A stretch of 64,000 nucleotides of DNA from Saccharomonospora xinjiangensis XJ-54 (lineage in GTDB: Bacteria > Actinomycetota > Actinomycetes > Mycobacteriales > Pseudonocardiaceae), in the NCBI RefSeq assembly GCF_000258175.1, contig NZ_JH636049.1, forward strand, positions 396,982 to 460,981, written 5' to 3'. This document shows, in pieces, positions 7,327-19,013 of the stretch (the first letter of the stretch is position 1; each line of letters begins with the position of its first letter). Under the pieces are notes generated by a model, which had not been told where the DNA came from, did not search any database, and saw only the letters and a list, made by a program, of their open reading frames with translations. Both the position numbers and the translations under genes were made by a program.

Positions 7327-8313
7327 CTACAGGGTTTCCTCCAGCAGCTCCTGCGTAACGGCCGACTCCGTGTCGGGCACCCCGAGTTCCTTGGCCCGTT
7401 TGTCGGCCATCGCCAGCAGCCTGCGAATGCGGCCCGCCACGGCGTCCTTCGTCATCGGCGGATCGGAGAGCTGCCCGAGTTCCTCCAACGACGCCTGCCG
7501 GTTGGTCAGCCGCAGCTTCCCCGCGGCGAGCAGGTGGTCGGGCACGGTGTCACCGAGGATCTCCATGGCCCGCTCGACCCGCGCAGCCGCGGCGACCGCC
7601 GCCCTCGCCGACCTCCGCAGGTTGGCGTCGTCGAAGTTCGCGAGCCGGTTGGCCGTGGCCCTCACCTCGCGGCGCATGCGCCGCTCCTCCCACGCGAGCA
7701 CGCTGGAATGCGCGCCCAGCCTGGTCAGCATCGCCCCGATGGCATCACCGTCGCGCACCACGACCCGGTCGGCGCCGCGAACCTCCCGCGACTTCGCCTG
7801 GATGCCCATCCGCCTGGCGGCCCCCACCAGCGCCAGCGCCGCTTCCGGCCCTGGGCACGTCACTTCCAGCGACGACGACCTGCCTGGCTCGGTCAGGGAC
7901 CCGTGGGCCAGGAACGCGCCCCGCCAGGCCGCTTCGGCGTCGGCGACGCCACCCGACACCACCGAGGAAGGAAGCCCCCGCACAGGCCGGCCACGCTGGT
8001 CGATCAGGCCCGTCTGCCGCGCCAGTCCCTCGCCGTCCTTCACCACGCGCACGACGTAGCGGGTGCCCTTCCGCAAGCCGCCCGAGGTGATCACGTGCAC
8101 GTCCGAGGTGTGCCCGTACAGCTCGTGGATCTCCTTGCGAAGCCTGCGCGCCACCGACCCGGTGTCGAGTTCGGCCTCGACGACGACCCTGCCTGCCACG
8201 ATGTGCAGCCCGCCTGCGAACCGCAACAGTGAGGACACCTCCGACCGGCGCGGACCGACCTTGGTGATCTCCAAGCGGCTGAGTTCGTCCTTGACCGCCG
8301 CCGTCATCGCCAT
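7327..8313 (-). CDS. whiA: Sporulation/cell-division transcription factor WhiA
   Basis: The 328-residue protein matches actinobacterial WhiA nearly throughout. It has an N-terminal homing-endonuclease-like fold lacking catalysis ([16 protein letters not shown] near the start; [20 protein letters not shown] around 130-150) and a C-terminal DNA-binding domain ([21 protein letters not shown]). In streptomycetes WhiA works with WhiB to switch on sporulation septation genes. The ATG immediately follows the yvcK TAG with no gap, and GGAGGAGGGG inside yvcK supplies the ribosome binding site. A second in-frame ATG two codons in (8307) is an alternative start. It ends the conserved uvrC-rapZ-yvcK-whiA operon. 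Confidence 0.95.
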   Translation of the reverse strand: MAMTAAVKDELSRLEITKVGPRRSEVSSLLRFAGGLHIVAGRVVVEAELDTGSVARRLRKEIHELYGHTSDVHVITSGGLRKGTRYVVRVVKDGEGLARQTGLIDQRGRPVRGLPSSVVSGGVADAEAAWRGAFLAHGSLTEPGRSSSLEVTCPGPEAALALVGAARRMGIQAKSREVRGADRVVVRDGDAIGAMLTRLGAHSSVLAWEERRMRREVRATANRLANFDDANLRRSARAAVAAAARVERAMEILGDTVPDHLLAAGKLRLTNRQASLEELGQLSDPPMTKDAVAGRIRRLLAMADKRAKELGVPDTESAVTQELLEETL

Positions 8314-9288
8314 CTACTGCCCCTCCTCCACGTTCTCGGACAGACCGAGAGCCTCTCGCACACAGCCCGCAAGGGCATCCGGATCATGCCGTCCCGCTCC
8401 GCCTGGTGCGGCGATGGATGCCAGATGCGCCCGCCCGCCCAGCGCCTCGGCCGCACGGCGAAGCCGCGCGGGGGTGGGCACGGAATCGACATCGGCGATC
8501 ACCGCGTCCACCGTGAGGCGGGGAGCGTGTTCGAAGAGTACGTGGAGGTGCCGTTCCGGTGAGAAGCCAGCCGTCTCACCCGGCTGGGGGACGAGGTTGA
8601 GGATCACCACCTTGGTGGCCGACGTGGTGACCAGCGCGTCGTGCAGGTCCGGAACGAGCAGGTGCGGCAGGACGCTGGTGAACCACGATCCCGGGCCGAG
8701 GAAGACGGCGTCGGCGCCGCGCACGGCCTCCACCGCGTCCGCACACGCCACGGGAGGGCGATGCGGGCGGCCGGGGTTGTGCAGGCTGATGCGCCGCACC
8801 CTGCCCGGTGTGCTGGCGACGGCAACCTGACCCCTGATGCGGCTGACGGCGCCGTTCTCCAGGCCCGTGACCTCGGCTTCGATCTCCAGCGGCTCCGCCG
8901 ACATCGGCAGCACCCTCCCTGTGATGCCGAGCAGCCTCGCCGCCTCGTCGAGCCCCGCGACGGGGTCGCCGAGCACCTCGAACAGCCCCGCGAGCAGCAG
9001 GTTGCCGACAGCGTGTCCGGTGAGCGCCCCGGTGCCTCCGAACCGGTGCTGGAACACCTCCGCCCACAGCGTTCCGCCGTCCTCGGCCGCGGCGAGCGCC
9101 GCCAGCGCCTGGCGGAGATCCCCCGGCGGGAGCAGACCGAGCTCCCGCCGGAGCCGCCCCGACGAGCCACCGTCGTCGGCGACCGTCACCACCGCGGTGA
9201 CGTCGGAGGTGAGCCGCCGCAACGCCGACAGCGTCGCGTGCAGCCCGTGTCCACCACCGAGTGCGACGGCACGCATCTCGCGGCTCAT
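8314..9288 (-). CDS. yvcK: YvcK/CofD-like gluconeogenesis and morphology factor
   Basis: The 324-residue product belongs to the YvcK branch of the CofD-like family. AVALGGGHGLHATLSALRRL at the N-terminus is the nucleotide-sugar-binding glycine-rich loop, followed by VVTVADDGGSSGRLRRELG. In Bacillus and mycobacteria (CuvA) the protein binds UDP-sugars and is needed for growth on gluconeogenic carbon and for cell-wall synthesis; it is not expected to make coenzyme F420. Its start overlaps the rapZ stop by four bases and its stop abuts whiA, so the cluster is translationally coupled. Confidence 0.92.
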   Translation of the reverse strand: MSREMRAVALGGGHGLHATLSALRRLTSDVTAVVTVADDGGSSGRLRRELGLLPPGDLRQALAALAAAEDGGTLWAEVFQHRFGGTGALTGHAVGNLLLAGLFEVLGDPVAGLDEAARLLGITGRVLPMSAEPLEIEAEVTGLENGAVSRIRGQVAVASTPGRVRRISLHNPGRPHRPPVACADAVEAVRGADAVFLGPGSWFTSVLPHLLVPDLHDALVTTSATKVVILNLVPQPGETAGFSPERHLHVLFEHAPRLTVDAVIADVDSVPTPARLRRAAEALGGRAHLASIAAPGGAGRHDPDALAGCVREALGLSENVEEGQ

Positions 9289-10193
9289 TCCCTGCCCAGG
9301 TCGCGGTGCACGACCTTGACCGCCATGCCGTCCTCCTTGGAGAGCCGCTTCGCCAGCTCCTCGGAGATGGCCACGCTGCGGTGCTTACCCCCGGTGCAGC
9401 CGACGGCCAGGGTCAGGTACCTCTTGCCCTCCCGCTTGTATCCGGCACCCACGAGGCGCAGCAACTCGTGGTACTGCTCAAGGAACTCCTCGGCGCCCTC
9501 CTGCCCGAGCACGTAGTTGCGCACGTCCCCGTCGAGACCGCTCTGGTCGCGCAACTCGGGGATCCAGAACGGGTTCGGCAGGAAGCGCACGTCCATTACG
9601 AGGTCGGAGTCCATCGGGAGGCCGTACTTGTAGCCGAAGGAGAGCACCGTCACCCTCGTCCTGGTGCTCGACTCCGTCCCGAAGGCGTCCTCGATCTTGG
9701 CGCGGAGGTCGTGCACCGACAGCGCCGACGTGTCGAGCATCAGGTCGGCCTCCTCCCGCAGCGGCGCGAGCAACGCGCGTTCCGCTGTGATGCCGTCAAC
9801 CAGCCGCCCGTCGCCCTGCATCGGGTGGCCGCGCCGCACCTGCTCGAAGCGGCGCACCAGCACCGGGTCGGTCGCCTCCAGGAACAGCACCCTCGGCTTG
9901 TACCCGCGTGCGTCGAGGTCCTTGATCACCGAGGCGAGGTCGTCGGTGAACGCGCGGGACCGCACGTCCATGACCACGGCCACCTTGGTGATGGCGCCCC
10001 TCGCCTGCGCGCCGAGCTCCACCATCGTGGAGATCAGCTCCGGTGGCAGGTTGTCCACCACGAACCAGCCAAGGTCTTCGAGACACTTGGCCGCGGTGCT
10101 GCGTCCCGCGCCGGAAAGGCCGGTGACGACAGCGACCTCCATACCGGAACCCCGCTCACCCGACGCCCTCGCGCCGATGTCGGATTCGGTCAC
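9285..10193 (-). CDS. rapZ: RapZ/YvcJ-like nucleotide-binding protein
   Basis: The 302-residue protein has the P-loop [21 protein letters not shown] near residue 20 and the C-terminal signature [12 protein letters not shown], diagnostic of the RapZ family. In enterobacteria RapZ is an adaptor guiding RNase E to small RNAs in cell-wall sugar control. In actinobacteria the role is less clear, but its fixed place next to yvcK and whiA suggests envelope or division control. The GTG start at 10193 overlaps the uvrC stop (GTGA). An ATG 17 codons downstream, just before the conserved region, is an alternative. Confidence 0.92.
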   Translation of the reverse strand: MTESDIGARASGERGSGMEVAVVTGLSGAGRSTAAKCLEDLGWFVVDNLPPELISTMVELGAQARGAITKVAVVMDVRSRAFTDDLASVIKDLDARGYKPRVLFLEATDPVLVRRFEQVRRGHPMQGDGRLVDGITAERALLAPLREEADLMLDTSALSVHDLRAKIEDAFGTESSTRTRVTVLSFGYKYGLPMDSDLVMDVRFLPNPFWIPELRDQSGLDGDVRNYVLGQEGAEEFLEQYHELLRLVGAGYKREGKRYLTLAVGCTGGKHRSVAISEELAKRLSKEDGMAVKVVHRDLGRE

Positions 10194-12238
10194 GTCTGCG
10201 ACTCCCCTCTGCTGTCGGTGCGCTCCCCCGCGAGCGCGGTATGCACGGCCTCCGCCGTGCGGGTGCCGAAGCCCGGCACCTGTGCGATCTCGGCCACCGT
10301 GGCCTGCCTCAGCTTCTTCACCGAGCCGAAGTGTTTGATCAGAGCGGTCTTCCGCGCCTGCCCGAGACCGGGTATCCCGTCGAGGGCCGAAGCCTGCACC
10401 CGCTTCGAACGCTTCTGCCGCTGGTAGGTGATCGCGAACCGGTGTGCCTCGTCCCTCACCCGCTGGAGAAGGTACAGCGCGTCCGACGTCCTCGGCAGGA
10501 TGACCGGATCGGCTGAGTCACCACTGCCCGCGGGCAACCACACCTCTTCGAGCCGCTTGGCGAGCCCGACGACGGCGACGTCGGTGATCCCGAGCTCGGC
10601 GAGCACGTCGGCCGCTGCCGTGGCTTGCGCCCCCGCCCCGTCCACCACCAGCAGGTTGGGAGGGTAGGCGAACTTACGCGGGCGCCCTGTCGCAGGGTCG
10701 AGAGCCTGCCCTGCTCCACTCGCGACGCCGCCTGCCTCCGGGGTCTCCGGGATTCCCGGGGCCTGCGAGGTTTCCGGGGTCTCCGGGGTTTCCGCCGTCT
10801 CCTTCAGGTATCTCGAGAACCGGCGTCGCACGACCTCGGCGATGGCGGCCACGTCCCCCTCGGAGGCGGCCTCGCGCAGCGCGAACCGGCGGTACTCGGA
10901 CTTGCGCGGCAGCCCGTCCTCGAACACCACGAGCGAGGCCACCACGTCGGTTCCGGCGAGGTGGCTGATGTCCACGCACTCGATGCGCAGCGGCGCGCTG
11001 TCGAGGTCGAGGTATTCCTGAAGTTCGGCCAGTGCCGCCGACCGCGCGGTGAGGTCGCCTGCCCTGCGCAGTTTGTGCTGGGTGAACGCCTCCACCGCGT
11101 TGCGGGCCACCGTGTCGGCCAGCGCGCGCTTGTCGCCGCGCTGCGGAACCCTCAGCCGGACCCGCGAGCCGCGCAGACCGGACAACCACTCCTCCACCGC
11201 GTCGGGATCGGACGGCAGCTCCGGCACGAGCACTTCCCGTGGCACGACGGTGCCCACCTGGTCGGTGCCGCCCTCGGCGGACGTCTCGGCGGCCAGTTCG
11301 GTCTGCTCGGCGTAGAACTGCGAGAGGAACTGCTCCACCAGCGCGGGCACGTCCATCTCATCGACCTTGTCGATCACCCAGCCACGCTGGCCCCTGACCC
11401 GCCCACCCCGCACATGGAAGATCTGCACAGCCGCTTCGAGTTCGTCGTGGGCGAAGGCGATGACGTCGGCGTCGGTGCCGTCGCCGAGCACCACGGCCTG
11501 CTTCTCCATCGCCCTGCGCAGCGCGCCGAGGTCGTCGCGAAGCCGGGCGGCCCGCTCGAACTCCAGCGCCTCGGACGCCTCGGCCATCTCCCGCTCAAGC
11601 CTGCGGATCATGACGTCGGTGCGGCCGGCGAGGAAGTCGCAGAACTCCTCGACGATCTCGCGGTGTTCCTCGGCCGACACCCTGCCGACGCACGGCGCCG
11701 AGCACTTGCCGATGTAGCCGAGCAGGCACGGCCTGCCGATCTGGGCGTGCCTGCGGAACACACCTGCCGAGCACGTCCGCGCGGGGAACACCCTGAGCAA
11801 CAAATCGAGCGTCTCGCGGATCGCCCAGGCGTGCGCGTAGGGGCCGAAGTAGCGCACGCCTTTCTTCCTCGGGCCCCGGTAGACGTGCAGGCGGGGGAAC
11901 TGCTCGTTCAACGTCACCGCGAGCACCGGATACGACTTGTCGTCGCGGTAGCGGACGTTGAACCTCGGGTCGAACTCCTTGATCCAGTTGTATTCGAGCT
12001 GGAGTGCCTCCACCTCGGTGCCCACCACGGTCCACTCGACGCTCGCCGCCGTGGTGACCATCTGCCGGGTCCTCGGATGCAGGCCGGAGAGGTCGGCGAA
12101 GTAGGAGTTCAGCCTGCTGCGCAGGCTCTTCGCCTTGCCGACGTAGATGACCCGGCTACTCGCGTCGCGGAACTTGTACACGCCGGGCGAGTCGGGGATG
12201 GTTCCCGGCGCGGGTCGGTAGGTGGAAGGGTCGGCCAC
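10190..12238 (-). CDS. uvrC: Excinuclease ABC subunit C
   Basis: The 682-residue UvrC makes the two incisions in nucleotide excision repair. Visible in order are the GIY-YIG domain (PGVYKFRD and [14 protein letters not shown] near the start), a Cys-rich segment ([20 protein letters not shown]), the UVR motif ([25 protein letters not shown]), the RNase H-like domain ([24 protein letters not shown]) and a C-terminal helix-hairpin-helix pair. An ETPE-rich low-complexity insert lies inside the RNase H-like domain. The GTG start at 12238 is chosen by homology ([20 protein letters not shown]). It is the first gene of the rapZ-yvcK-whiA unit. Confidence 0.95.
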   Translation of the reverse strand: MADPSTYRPAPGTIPDSPGVYKFRDASSRVIYVGKAKSLRSRLNSYFADLSGLHPRTRQMVTTAASVEWTVVGTEVEALQLEYNWIKEFDPRFNVRYRDDKSYPVLAVTLNEQFPRLHVYRGPRKKGVRYFGPYAHAWAIRETLDLLLRVFPARTCSAGVFRRHAQIGRPCLLGYIGKCSAPCVGRVSAEEHREIVEEFCDFLAGRTDVMIRRLEREMAEASEALEFERAARLRDDLGALRRAMEKQAVVLGDGTDADVIAFAHDELEAAVQIFHVRGGRVRGQRGWVIDKVDEMDVPALVEQFLSQFYAEQTELAAETSAEGGTDQVGTVVPREVLVPELPSDPDAVEEWLSGLRGSRVRLRVPQRGDKRALADTVARNAVEAFTQHKLRRAGDLTARSAALAELQEYLDLDSAPLRIECVDISHLAGTDVVASLVVFEDGLPRKSEYRRFALREAASEGDVAAIAEVVRRRFSRYLKETAETPETPETSQAPGIPETPEAGGVASGAGQALDPATGRPRKFAYPPNLLVVDGAGAQATAAADVLAELGITDVAVVGLAKRLEEVWLPAGSGDSADPVILPRTSDALYLLQRVRDEAHRFAITYQRQKRSKRVQASALDGIPGLGQARKTALIKHFGSVKKLRQATVAEIAQVPGFGTRTAEAVHTALAGERTDSRGESQT
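10737..10800 (-). repeat. Low-complexity ETPE repeat inside uvrC
   Basis: Imperfect 9-bp steps (CTCCGGGGT and variants) encode a run of ETPET-type residues in UvrC, between the conserved [11 protein letters not shown] segment and [13 protein letters not shown]. It looks like a slippage-expanded linker inside the nuclease domain. Confidence 0.6.
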
Positions 12239-12321
12239 GCCGTCCAGCCTATGGCTCCCCGGCGACAAGTCCGATCGGCCCCTTCCCATGATCCGCCTGC
12301 GGCCACCGCGCGGCGCGAGGA

Positions 12322-13095
12322 CTATCCCCAGTCGCAGGAATAGCCGTAGTGTCCCGTGCCGACCGGATGCCCCGCAGGAAGCGGCTCGCCCGTCAAGGGC
12401 GGGATCTCGATGGCGTCCCATTCGATCGTGCCATCGGCGTTGACATGCTCATCGAGGCGGATGACGCGGTCTGTCCGACCGGGCGAGTGGATGAAGAGGC
12501 ACAGGTCGCCCGTAGGAGGTTCTCCTGTCTCCGCGATGGCCGACGCGAGGAGCCAGGAGGCAGCCCAGCGCACCTCGTCCGGATGGGTGCTGACGACCGT
12601 TTCGGAATACTCGAACGAGCCTGACGCCTCGGCCAGATGAAGTTCGTAATACGAGAAAGGACACGCCCCCTCAACGGCATCGCTGTCGTCGGCCCACATC
12701 TGTAGAGCAGCGACACCGGCCAGGGCAGCAGGGTCGCCGGGGGCGGCTTTCAGAACTCGTTCGTAGAGGGCGCGGGCCTCGTCTCGCCTGCGTGCCAGGG
12801 TGTCCTCGTTCTCGCCATGTGCCTCCGCATGGTCTTCATCGATCTTCCAGTACGCGATCTGCTGGACGAGTCTCCCGGCGAGCAGGGTGGCGGCGAGCCG
12901 ATCGTCGGGCCGAGCGCGCAGGGCGGCACGAAGCCATGGTTCCTCCGGCCAGAAGAGCGTGCCCATGTCGCCGAGGTGCTCCTCGGAGTCGGCCCGAAGC
13001 AGGCACAGCAGGCGCCCCAGCTCACGAGCTGCGTCCGGATCCCCTTCGGTGGCTGCGGCACGCGGACTTTCGATCTTCTTCTCGATGATCGTCAC
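12322..13095 (-). CDS. Hypothetical repeat-like protein
   Basis: The 257-residue product is of no family I recognise. The first 130 residues are acidic and helical, with TPR/Sel1-like spacing ([24 protein letters not shown], then [27 protein letters not shown]). The second half contains W, Y and C residues and ends CDWG. It has no signal peptide or membrane segment. The start is uncertain. I chose GTG 13095 because TAGGGT, a typical -10 box, ends 8 bases upstream, which would give a leaderless or nearly leaderless transcript; ATG 13158 is in frame but has no ribosome binding site. It stands alone between uvrC and xthA. Confidence 0.55.
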   Translation of the reverse strand: MTIIEKKIESPRAAATEGDPDAARELGRLLCLLRADSEEHLGDMGTLFWPEEPWLRAALRARPDDRLAATLLAGRLVQQIAYWKIDEDHAEAHGENEDTLARRRDEARALYERVLKAAPGDPAALAGVAALQMWADDSDAVEGACPFSYYELHLAEASGSFEYSETVVSTHPDEVRWAASWLLASAIAETGEPPTGDLCLFIHSPGRTDRVIRLDEHVNADGTIEWDAIEIPPLTGEPLPAGHPVGTGHYGYSCDWG

Positions 13096-13269
13096 GACTC
13101 GATACCCTAGCGACTTCGGCCATTTGTTCGATCCATCCGACCGCCGACGACGAGCCATCGAAAACCGGCAGGCGGTTGCCGCAGGGCCACCCCGCACTTC
13201 CTCTGCCCGGCACAACCTCATCGAAAGGGAGTGATCCGAGATGACGAGATCCGCCTCCGACAGCCCCGC

Positions 13270-13287
13270 CGTATAGGGCGTTATACG
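13270..13287. promoter_or_regulatory. Inverted repeat upstream of xthA
   Basis: CGTATA (13270-13275) and TATACG (13282-13287) form a perfect 6-bp inverted repeat around GGGCGT, 27 bases before the xthA start. This is AT-richer than its surroundings and may be a promoter or operator for xthA. The rest of the 13096-13313 gap shows no gene beyond an unsupported 11-codon frame. Confidence 0.3.
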
Positions 13288-13313
13288 AGAGGGTTGGGGG
13301 CTGGAGGTCCGGC

Positions 13314-14123
13314 GTGTGCGATTCTCGCGGCATGCGCATCGCGACGTGGAACGTCAACTCGATCACCGCCCGGCTGCCGCGAGTGCTCGCCTGGCTGCGC
13401 TCCGCCCAGCCCGACGTGGTGTGCCTCCAGGAACTGAAGTGCGGCGCCGACGCGTTCCCGCGTGACGAGATCACCGAACTCGGCTACGACATCGCCTGCC
13501 ATGGCTCCGGCCGCTGGAACGGTGTCGCCGTGCTCTCCCGCATCGGGCTCGACGACCTCACCCGTGGACTGATCGACGAGCCGTCCTACGACGGTGAGAT
13601 CGAACCCCGCGCCATCGGCGCCACCTGCGACGGCGTCCGCGTGTGGTCGGTGTACGTGCCCAACGGCCGCGAACCCGGCCACCCGCACTACGCCTACAAA
13701 CTGCGCTGGCTCGCCGCCCTGCGCGAGACCGTGCTCGCCGAGAACGAGCCCGGCAGGCCGTTCGCGGTGCTCGGCGACTTCAACATCGCGCCCACCGACG
13801 ACGACGTGTGGGACATTTCGGCGTTCACCGGCTCCACGCACGTCACCGAACCGGAACGCGACGCACTGGCGGCCCTGCGTGAGGCCGGCCTTTCCGACGT
13901 GGTGCCCAGGCCGCTGAAGTACGACTATCCCTACACGTACTGGGACTACCGGCAGCTCGCGTTCCCGAAGAACCGCGGCATGCGCATCGACCTCGTCTAC
14001 GCCTCCGGCGCGTTCGCCGACGCCGTGACCGACGCCTACGTCGATCGGGAAGAGCGCAAGGGCAAGGGCGCCTCCGACCACGCGCCCGTCGTCATGGATC
14101 TCGCGCCGCACTCCACACCGTGA
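13314..14123 (+). CDS. xthA: Exodeoxyribonuclease III (AP endonuclease)
   Basis: The protein belongs to the ExoIII/APE branch of the endonuclease/exonuclease/phosphatase fold, which cuts at abasic sites in base-excision repair. Signatures are MRIATWNVNSI (metal Asn), VCLQELKC (metal Glu), VYVPNGREPGH (active-site Tyr), FAVLGDFNIAPTD, and the closing GASDHAPVVMDL (Asp-His). The GTG at 13314 has GGAGG 6 bases upstream, giving 269 residues. The conserved sequence starts at ATG 13332, an alternative giving 263 residues but lacking its own ribosome binding site. The 3' end overlaps the convergent LysR gene by 88 bases. Confidence 0.92.
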   Translation: MCDSRGMRIATWNVNSITARLPRVLAWLRSAQPDVVCLQELKCGADAFPRDEITELGYDIACHGSGRWNGVAVLSRIGLDDLTRGLIDEPSYDGEIEPRAIGATCDGVRVWSVYVPNGREPGHPHYAYKLRWLAALRETVLAENEPGRPFAVLGDFNIAPTDDDVWDISAFTGSTHVTEPERDALAALREAGLSDVVPRPLKYDYPYTYWDYRQLAFPKNRGMRIDLVYASGAFADAVTDAYVDREERKGKGASDHAPVVMDLAPHSTP

Positions 14124-15013
14124 GAACCGCACTCCTCGCTGACCGCCGCACGGAGCAACTCCACCGTGCGCGTCGCGGCGAGATGGTCGGCGACGGCCTT
14201 CCTGACGGCCACGCTGATCCGCCGCACCGGCGCCGGTGCCACCACCGGCCGTGAGGTCAACCCCTGGGGCAGCTCGCCGCGCGCCAGCCTCGGCAGAACG
14301 GTGATCCCCATCCCGCTGACCACGAAGGGGATCGCCGTCCGGTAGTCGCGCATCTCGACCGAGAACCGGGGCGCGAATCCCACCTCCGCGCACGCCGTGA
14401 GCAGGATCTCCCTACAGGCACCGTGGCTGATGTCGTTGTCGATCCACGGACGGTCGGCCAGCTCGGCCAGCGGCACCGACGCCCCCTCCGCGAGCGGGTC
14501 GTCGTCCCGCACCACCACCTCGTAGGGGTCATCGACCAGCGGGTACACGATCGTGCCAGCAGGCCGCGCGCCCCGCGTCTCGACGAACACCTCCACATCG
14601 AGATCGGCGGGCCGCTCGTCGAGCACCTCGGTCCATCGCAGGTCGAGACGCAGTTCGGGGAACTCCCGCCTCAGCACGGTCACCACGGAGGGCAGCCACG
14701 CCGCGCCCGCCGAGGCGAAGTACCCGATGGACAACACGCCGGTGCGGCCCGCGCGCAGATCCCTGGCGAGGCCGTCGAGGCGGCTCAGCTCCCGGAACAA
14801 CGCCTCCGACTCCTCGGCCAGCGTGCGCCCCGCCGTGGTCGGCTCGATGCCGCGGCCGACCCGGTCCACCAGCCGCAGTCCCGTCTCCTGTTGCAGCGCC
14901 GCCAGTTGCTGGCTCACCGCCGACGGCGTGTAACCCAGAGCGGCGGCGGCCTCCCGGATCGATCCCTTCGCCACCACGGCCCTCAACACGCGCAAACGAC
15001 TCACGTCCGGCAC
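14036..15013 (-). CDS. LysR-family transcriptional regulator
   Basis: The 325-residue protein has an N-terminal winged helix-turn-helix (VSRLRVLRAVVAKGSIREAA, then LGYTPSAVSQQLAALQQETG, residues about 3-60) and a substrate-binding domain starting at GVLSIGYFASAGAAWLP. The GTG start at 15013 is chosen by alignment with LysR N-termini; a second GTG three codons later is possible. It is divergent from an EamA-type exporter gene across a 68-base gap with an inverted repeat, the usual layout for a LysR regulator and its target. The last 29 codons are antisense to the xthA 3' end, an unusually long convergent overlap. Confidence 0.85.
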   Translation of the reverse strand: MPDVSRLRVLRAVVAKGSIREAAAALGYTPSAVSQQLAALQQETGLRLVDRVGRGIEPTTAGRTLAEESEALFRELSRLDGLARDLRAGRTGVLSIGYFASAGAAWLPSVVTVLRREFPELRLDLRWTEVLDERPADLDVEVFVETRGARPAGTIVYPLVDDPYEVVVRDDDPLAEGASVPLAELADRPWIDNDISHGACREILLTACAEVGFAPRFSVEMRDYRTAIPFVVSGMGITVLPRLARGELPQGLTSRPVVAPAPVRRISVAVRKAVADHLAATRTVELLRAAVSEECGSHGVECGARSMTTGAWSEAPLPLRSSRST

Positions 15014-15033
15014 GGCACGACAGTACAGCCCTG

Positions 15034-15055
15034 CTAAACGGTGATACAGGATTAG
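15034..15055. promoter_or_regulatory. Probable LysR operator between regulator and exporter
   Basis: CTAA (15034-15037) and TTAG (15052-15055) bracket ACGGTGATACAGGA as an inverted repeat centred in the 68-base divergent gap. It resembles a LysR box (dyad with a T-N11-A type core) and lies where a regulator could control both genes. The match is short. Confidence 0.4.
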
Positions 15056-15081
15056 TCGCTTGTCCTTCCGGTTCGGCGCCG

Positions 15082-16050
15082 GTGACGATGACGGTCGTGA
15101 CCCAGCTGCTCTCCCGCTCCCGCACTCCCCGCTCCGACACCACGAAGGCCGCGCTGGCCGCCGTGGTGACGATGGTGTTGTGGTCCTCGGCGTTCGTGGC
15201 CATCCGCGCCATCGGCGACGTGCTCTCCCCCGCACCGCTCGCGCTGCTCCGCCTCGTCGTCGCCGCCGCGACGCTCACCGTGCTCATCGGTGTCAGCTCC
15301 CGGCGCCTTCCACCGCTCCCCCGCGACCGCACCTCGTGGCTGCTCGTCATCGCCTACGGCGTCCTGTGGCTGTGCTGCTACACCGTCGCCCTCAACGCCG
15401 CCGAGCTGCACCTCGACGCCGGCACGGCCGCACTGCTGGTGAACATCGCCCCGATCCTCATCACCTTCGGGGCGGGGCTCGTGCTCGGCGAGGGCTTCCC
15501 GCGCCCGCTCATCGTCGGCGGCGCCGTCGGACTGTCCGGCATCGTCATCATCGGGCTCGGCACCGAGACCGAGGGCGACTGGATCGGCGTCGCGTTGTGC
15601 CTGCTCGCCGCCGTGCTGTACGCGGGTGGTGTGCTCATCCAGAAGACCGCGATGCGGCACGTCGATGCCACGGCCATCACCTGGCTGGGCTGCCTTATCG
15701 GCGCCGCGGCCCTGCTGCCGTGGACGCCGCAGCTCGTCACCGAGGTCGCGGCCGCCCCCGCCTCCGCCGTGCTCGGCGCCGTCTACCTCGGGATGTTCCC
15801 CACCGCGATCGGGTTCAGCACCTGGGCCTACGCCCTCAAACGCACCGACGCGGGCAAGCTCAGCGTCTCCACGTACGCCGTGCCCGCCATCTCGGTGGTG
15901 CTGTCGTGGGCGCTCCTGCACGAAGTCCCCACCGTGTACGGCCTGGTGGGCGGGGCGGTCTGCCTGGCGGGGGTCGCCCTGTCGCGTTACCGTCCCCGCG
16001 CGGCGAAGGCCGGGAAGTCAGGCCCCACCACGGCGGAGCCTGCGCCCTGA
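15082..16050 (+). CDS. EamA/DMT-superfamily membrane transporter
   Basis: The 322-residue membrane protein has about ten hydrophobic segments arranged as two EamA repeats. The first begins at TKAALAAVVTMVLWSSAFVAIRA (about 21), and the second includes LYAGGVLIQKTAMRHVDA and ends in SVVLSWALLHEVPTVYGLVGG, the typical E-P-type loop of DMT exporters. Family members export metabolites or amino acids; the cargo is not predictable. Two in-frame start codons (ATG 15082 and the next ATG two codons later) are equivalent. Its partner is the divergent LysR regulator, which probably controls it. It converges on the PH-domain gene with a 14-base gap. Confidence 0.85.
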   Translation: MTMTVVTQLLSRSRTPRSDTTKAALAAVVTMVLWSSAFVAIRAIGDVLSPAPLALLRLVVAAATLTVLIGVSSRRLPPLPRDRTSWLLVIAYGVLWLCCYTVALNAAELHLDAGTAALLVNIAPILITFGAGLVLGEGFPRPLIVGGAVGLSGIVIIGLGTETEGDWIGVALCLLAAVLYAGGVLIQKTAMRHVDATAITWLGCLIGAAALLPWTPQLVTEVAAAPASAVLGAVYLGMFPTAIGFSTWAYALKRTDAGKLSVSTYAVPAISVVLSWALLHEVPTVYGLVGGAVCLAGVALSRYRPRAAKAGKSGPTTAEPAP

Positions 16051-16064
16051 ATCCTTCTGAATCC

Positions 16065-18386
<2,322 letters not shown>

Positions 18387-18390
<4 letters not shown>

Positions 18391-19013
18391 CTGTCCTCCT
18401 CGCCCCTGCCATTCTCCACCGCTGCCGGGGGCAGGTGGACGGCGGCCAGCTTCTCGACGTACTTCGCGAGCACGTCAACCTCAAGGTTCACGGCGTCACC
18501 GGGCTGGTTCCGGCCCAGCGTGGTGGCGCGCAACGTGGTGGGGATGAGCGCGACGGCGAACTCGTCCGCCGACACCTCGGCCACCGTGAGCGAAACCCCG
18601 TCCACCGTGATCGACCCCTTCTCGACGACGTAGCGCGACAGCCGGGGAGGGTAGGCGAAGCGGGTGAGGCCGTCGGAATCGCGCGAGAGGAAGGTCCCGG
18701 TGCCATCGACGTGTCCCTGCACGATGTGCCCGGAGAACCGGCCGTCGGCCGCCATCGCCCGCTCCAGGTTCACGAGGCGGCCCGGCTCGACACCGTCGAG
18801 ACTGGTGCGCTTCACCGTCTCGCCCACCACGTCCACGGTGAACTCGTCGCCCACCACGTCCACCACGGTGAGACACACCCCGTTCACCGCGATCGAGTCG
18901 CCGTGCTTGGCGTCCTTCGTCACCACGGGCCCGCGCAGCGCGAGCCGCATGGCCGCATCCCGCGGTTCGACCCGCGTGACCTCGCCCAGCTCTTCGACAA
19001 TCCCGGTGAACAC
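18387..19013 (-). CDS. ribE: Riboflavin synthase alpha chain
   Basis: The 208-residue enzyme dismutates two lumazines to riboflavin. It shows the internal duplication of the family: the first barrel starts [10 protein letters not shown] with [11 protein letters not shown], and the second has [12 protein letters not shown] with [11 protein letters not shown]. The GTG start at 19013 directly abuts the ribD stop codon with no gap, so it is probably translated by coupling. No FMN riboswitch is visible in this operon's internal gaps. Some nomenclatures call this gene ribC. Confidence 0.95.

Noticed and set aside
13241..13276. 11-codon frame after GGGAGTG upstream of xthA
   Set aside because: Too short to support, and no context gives it a role.
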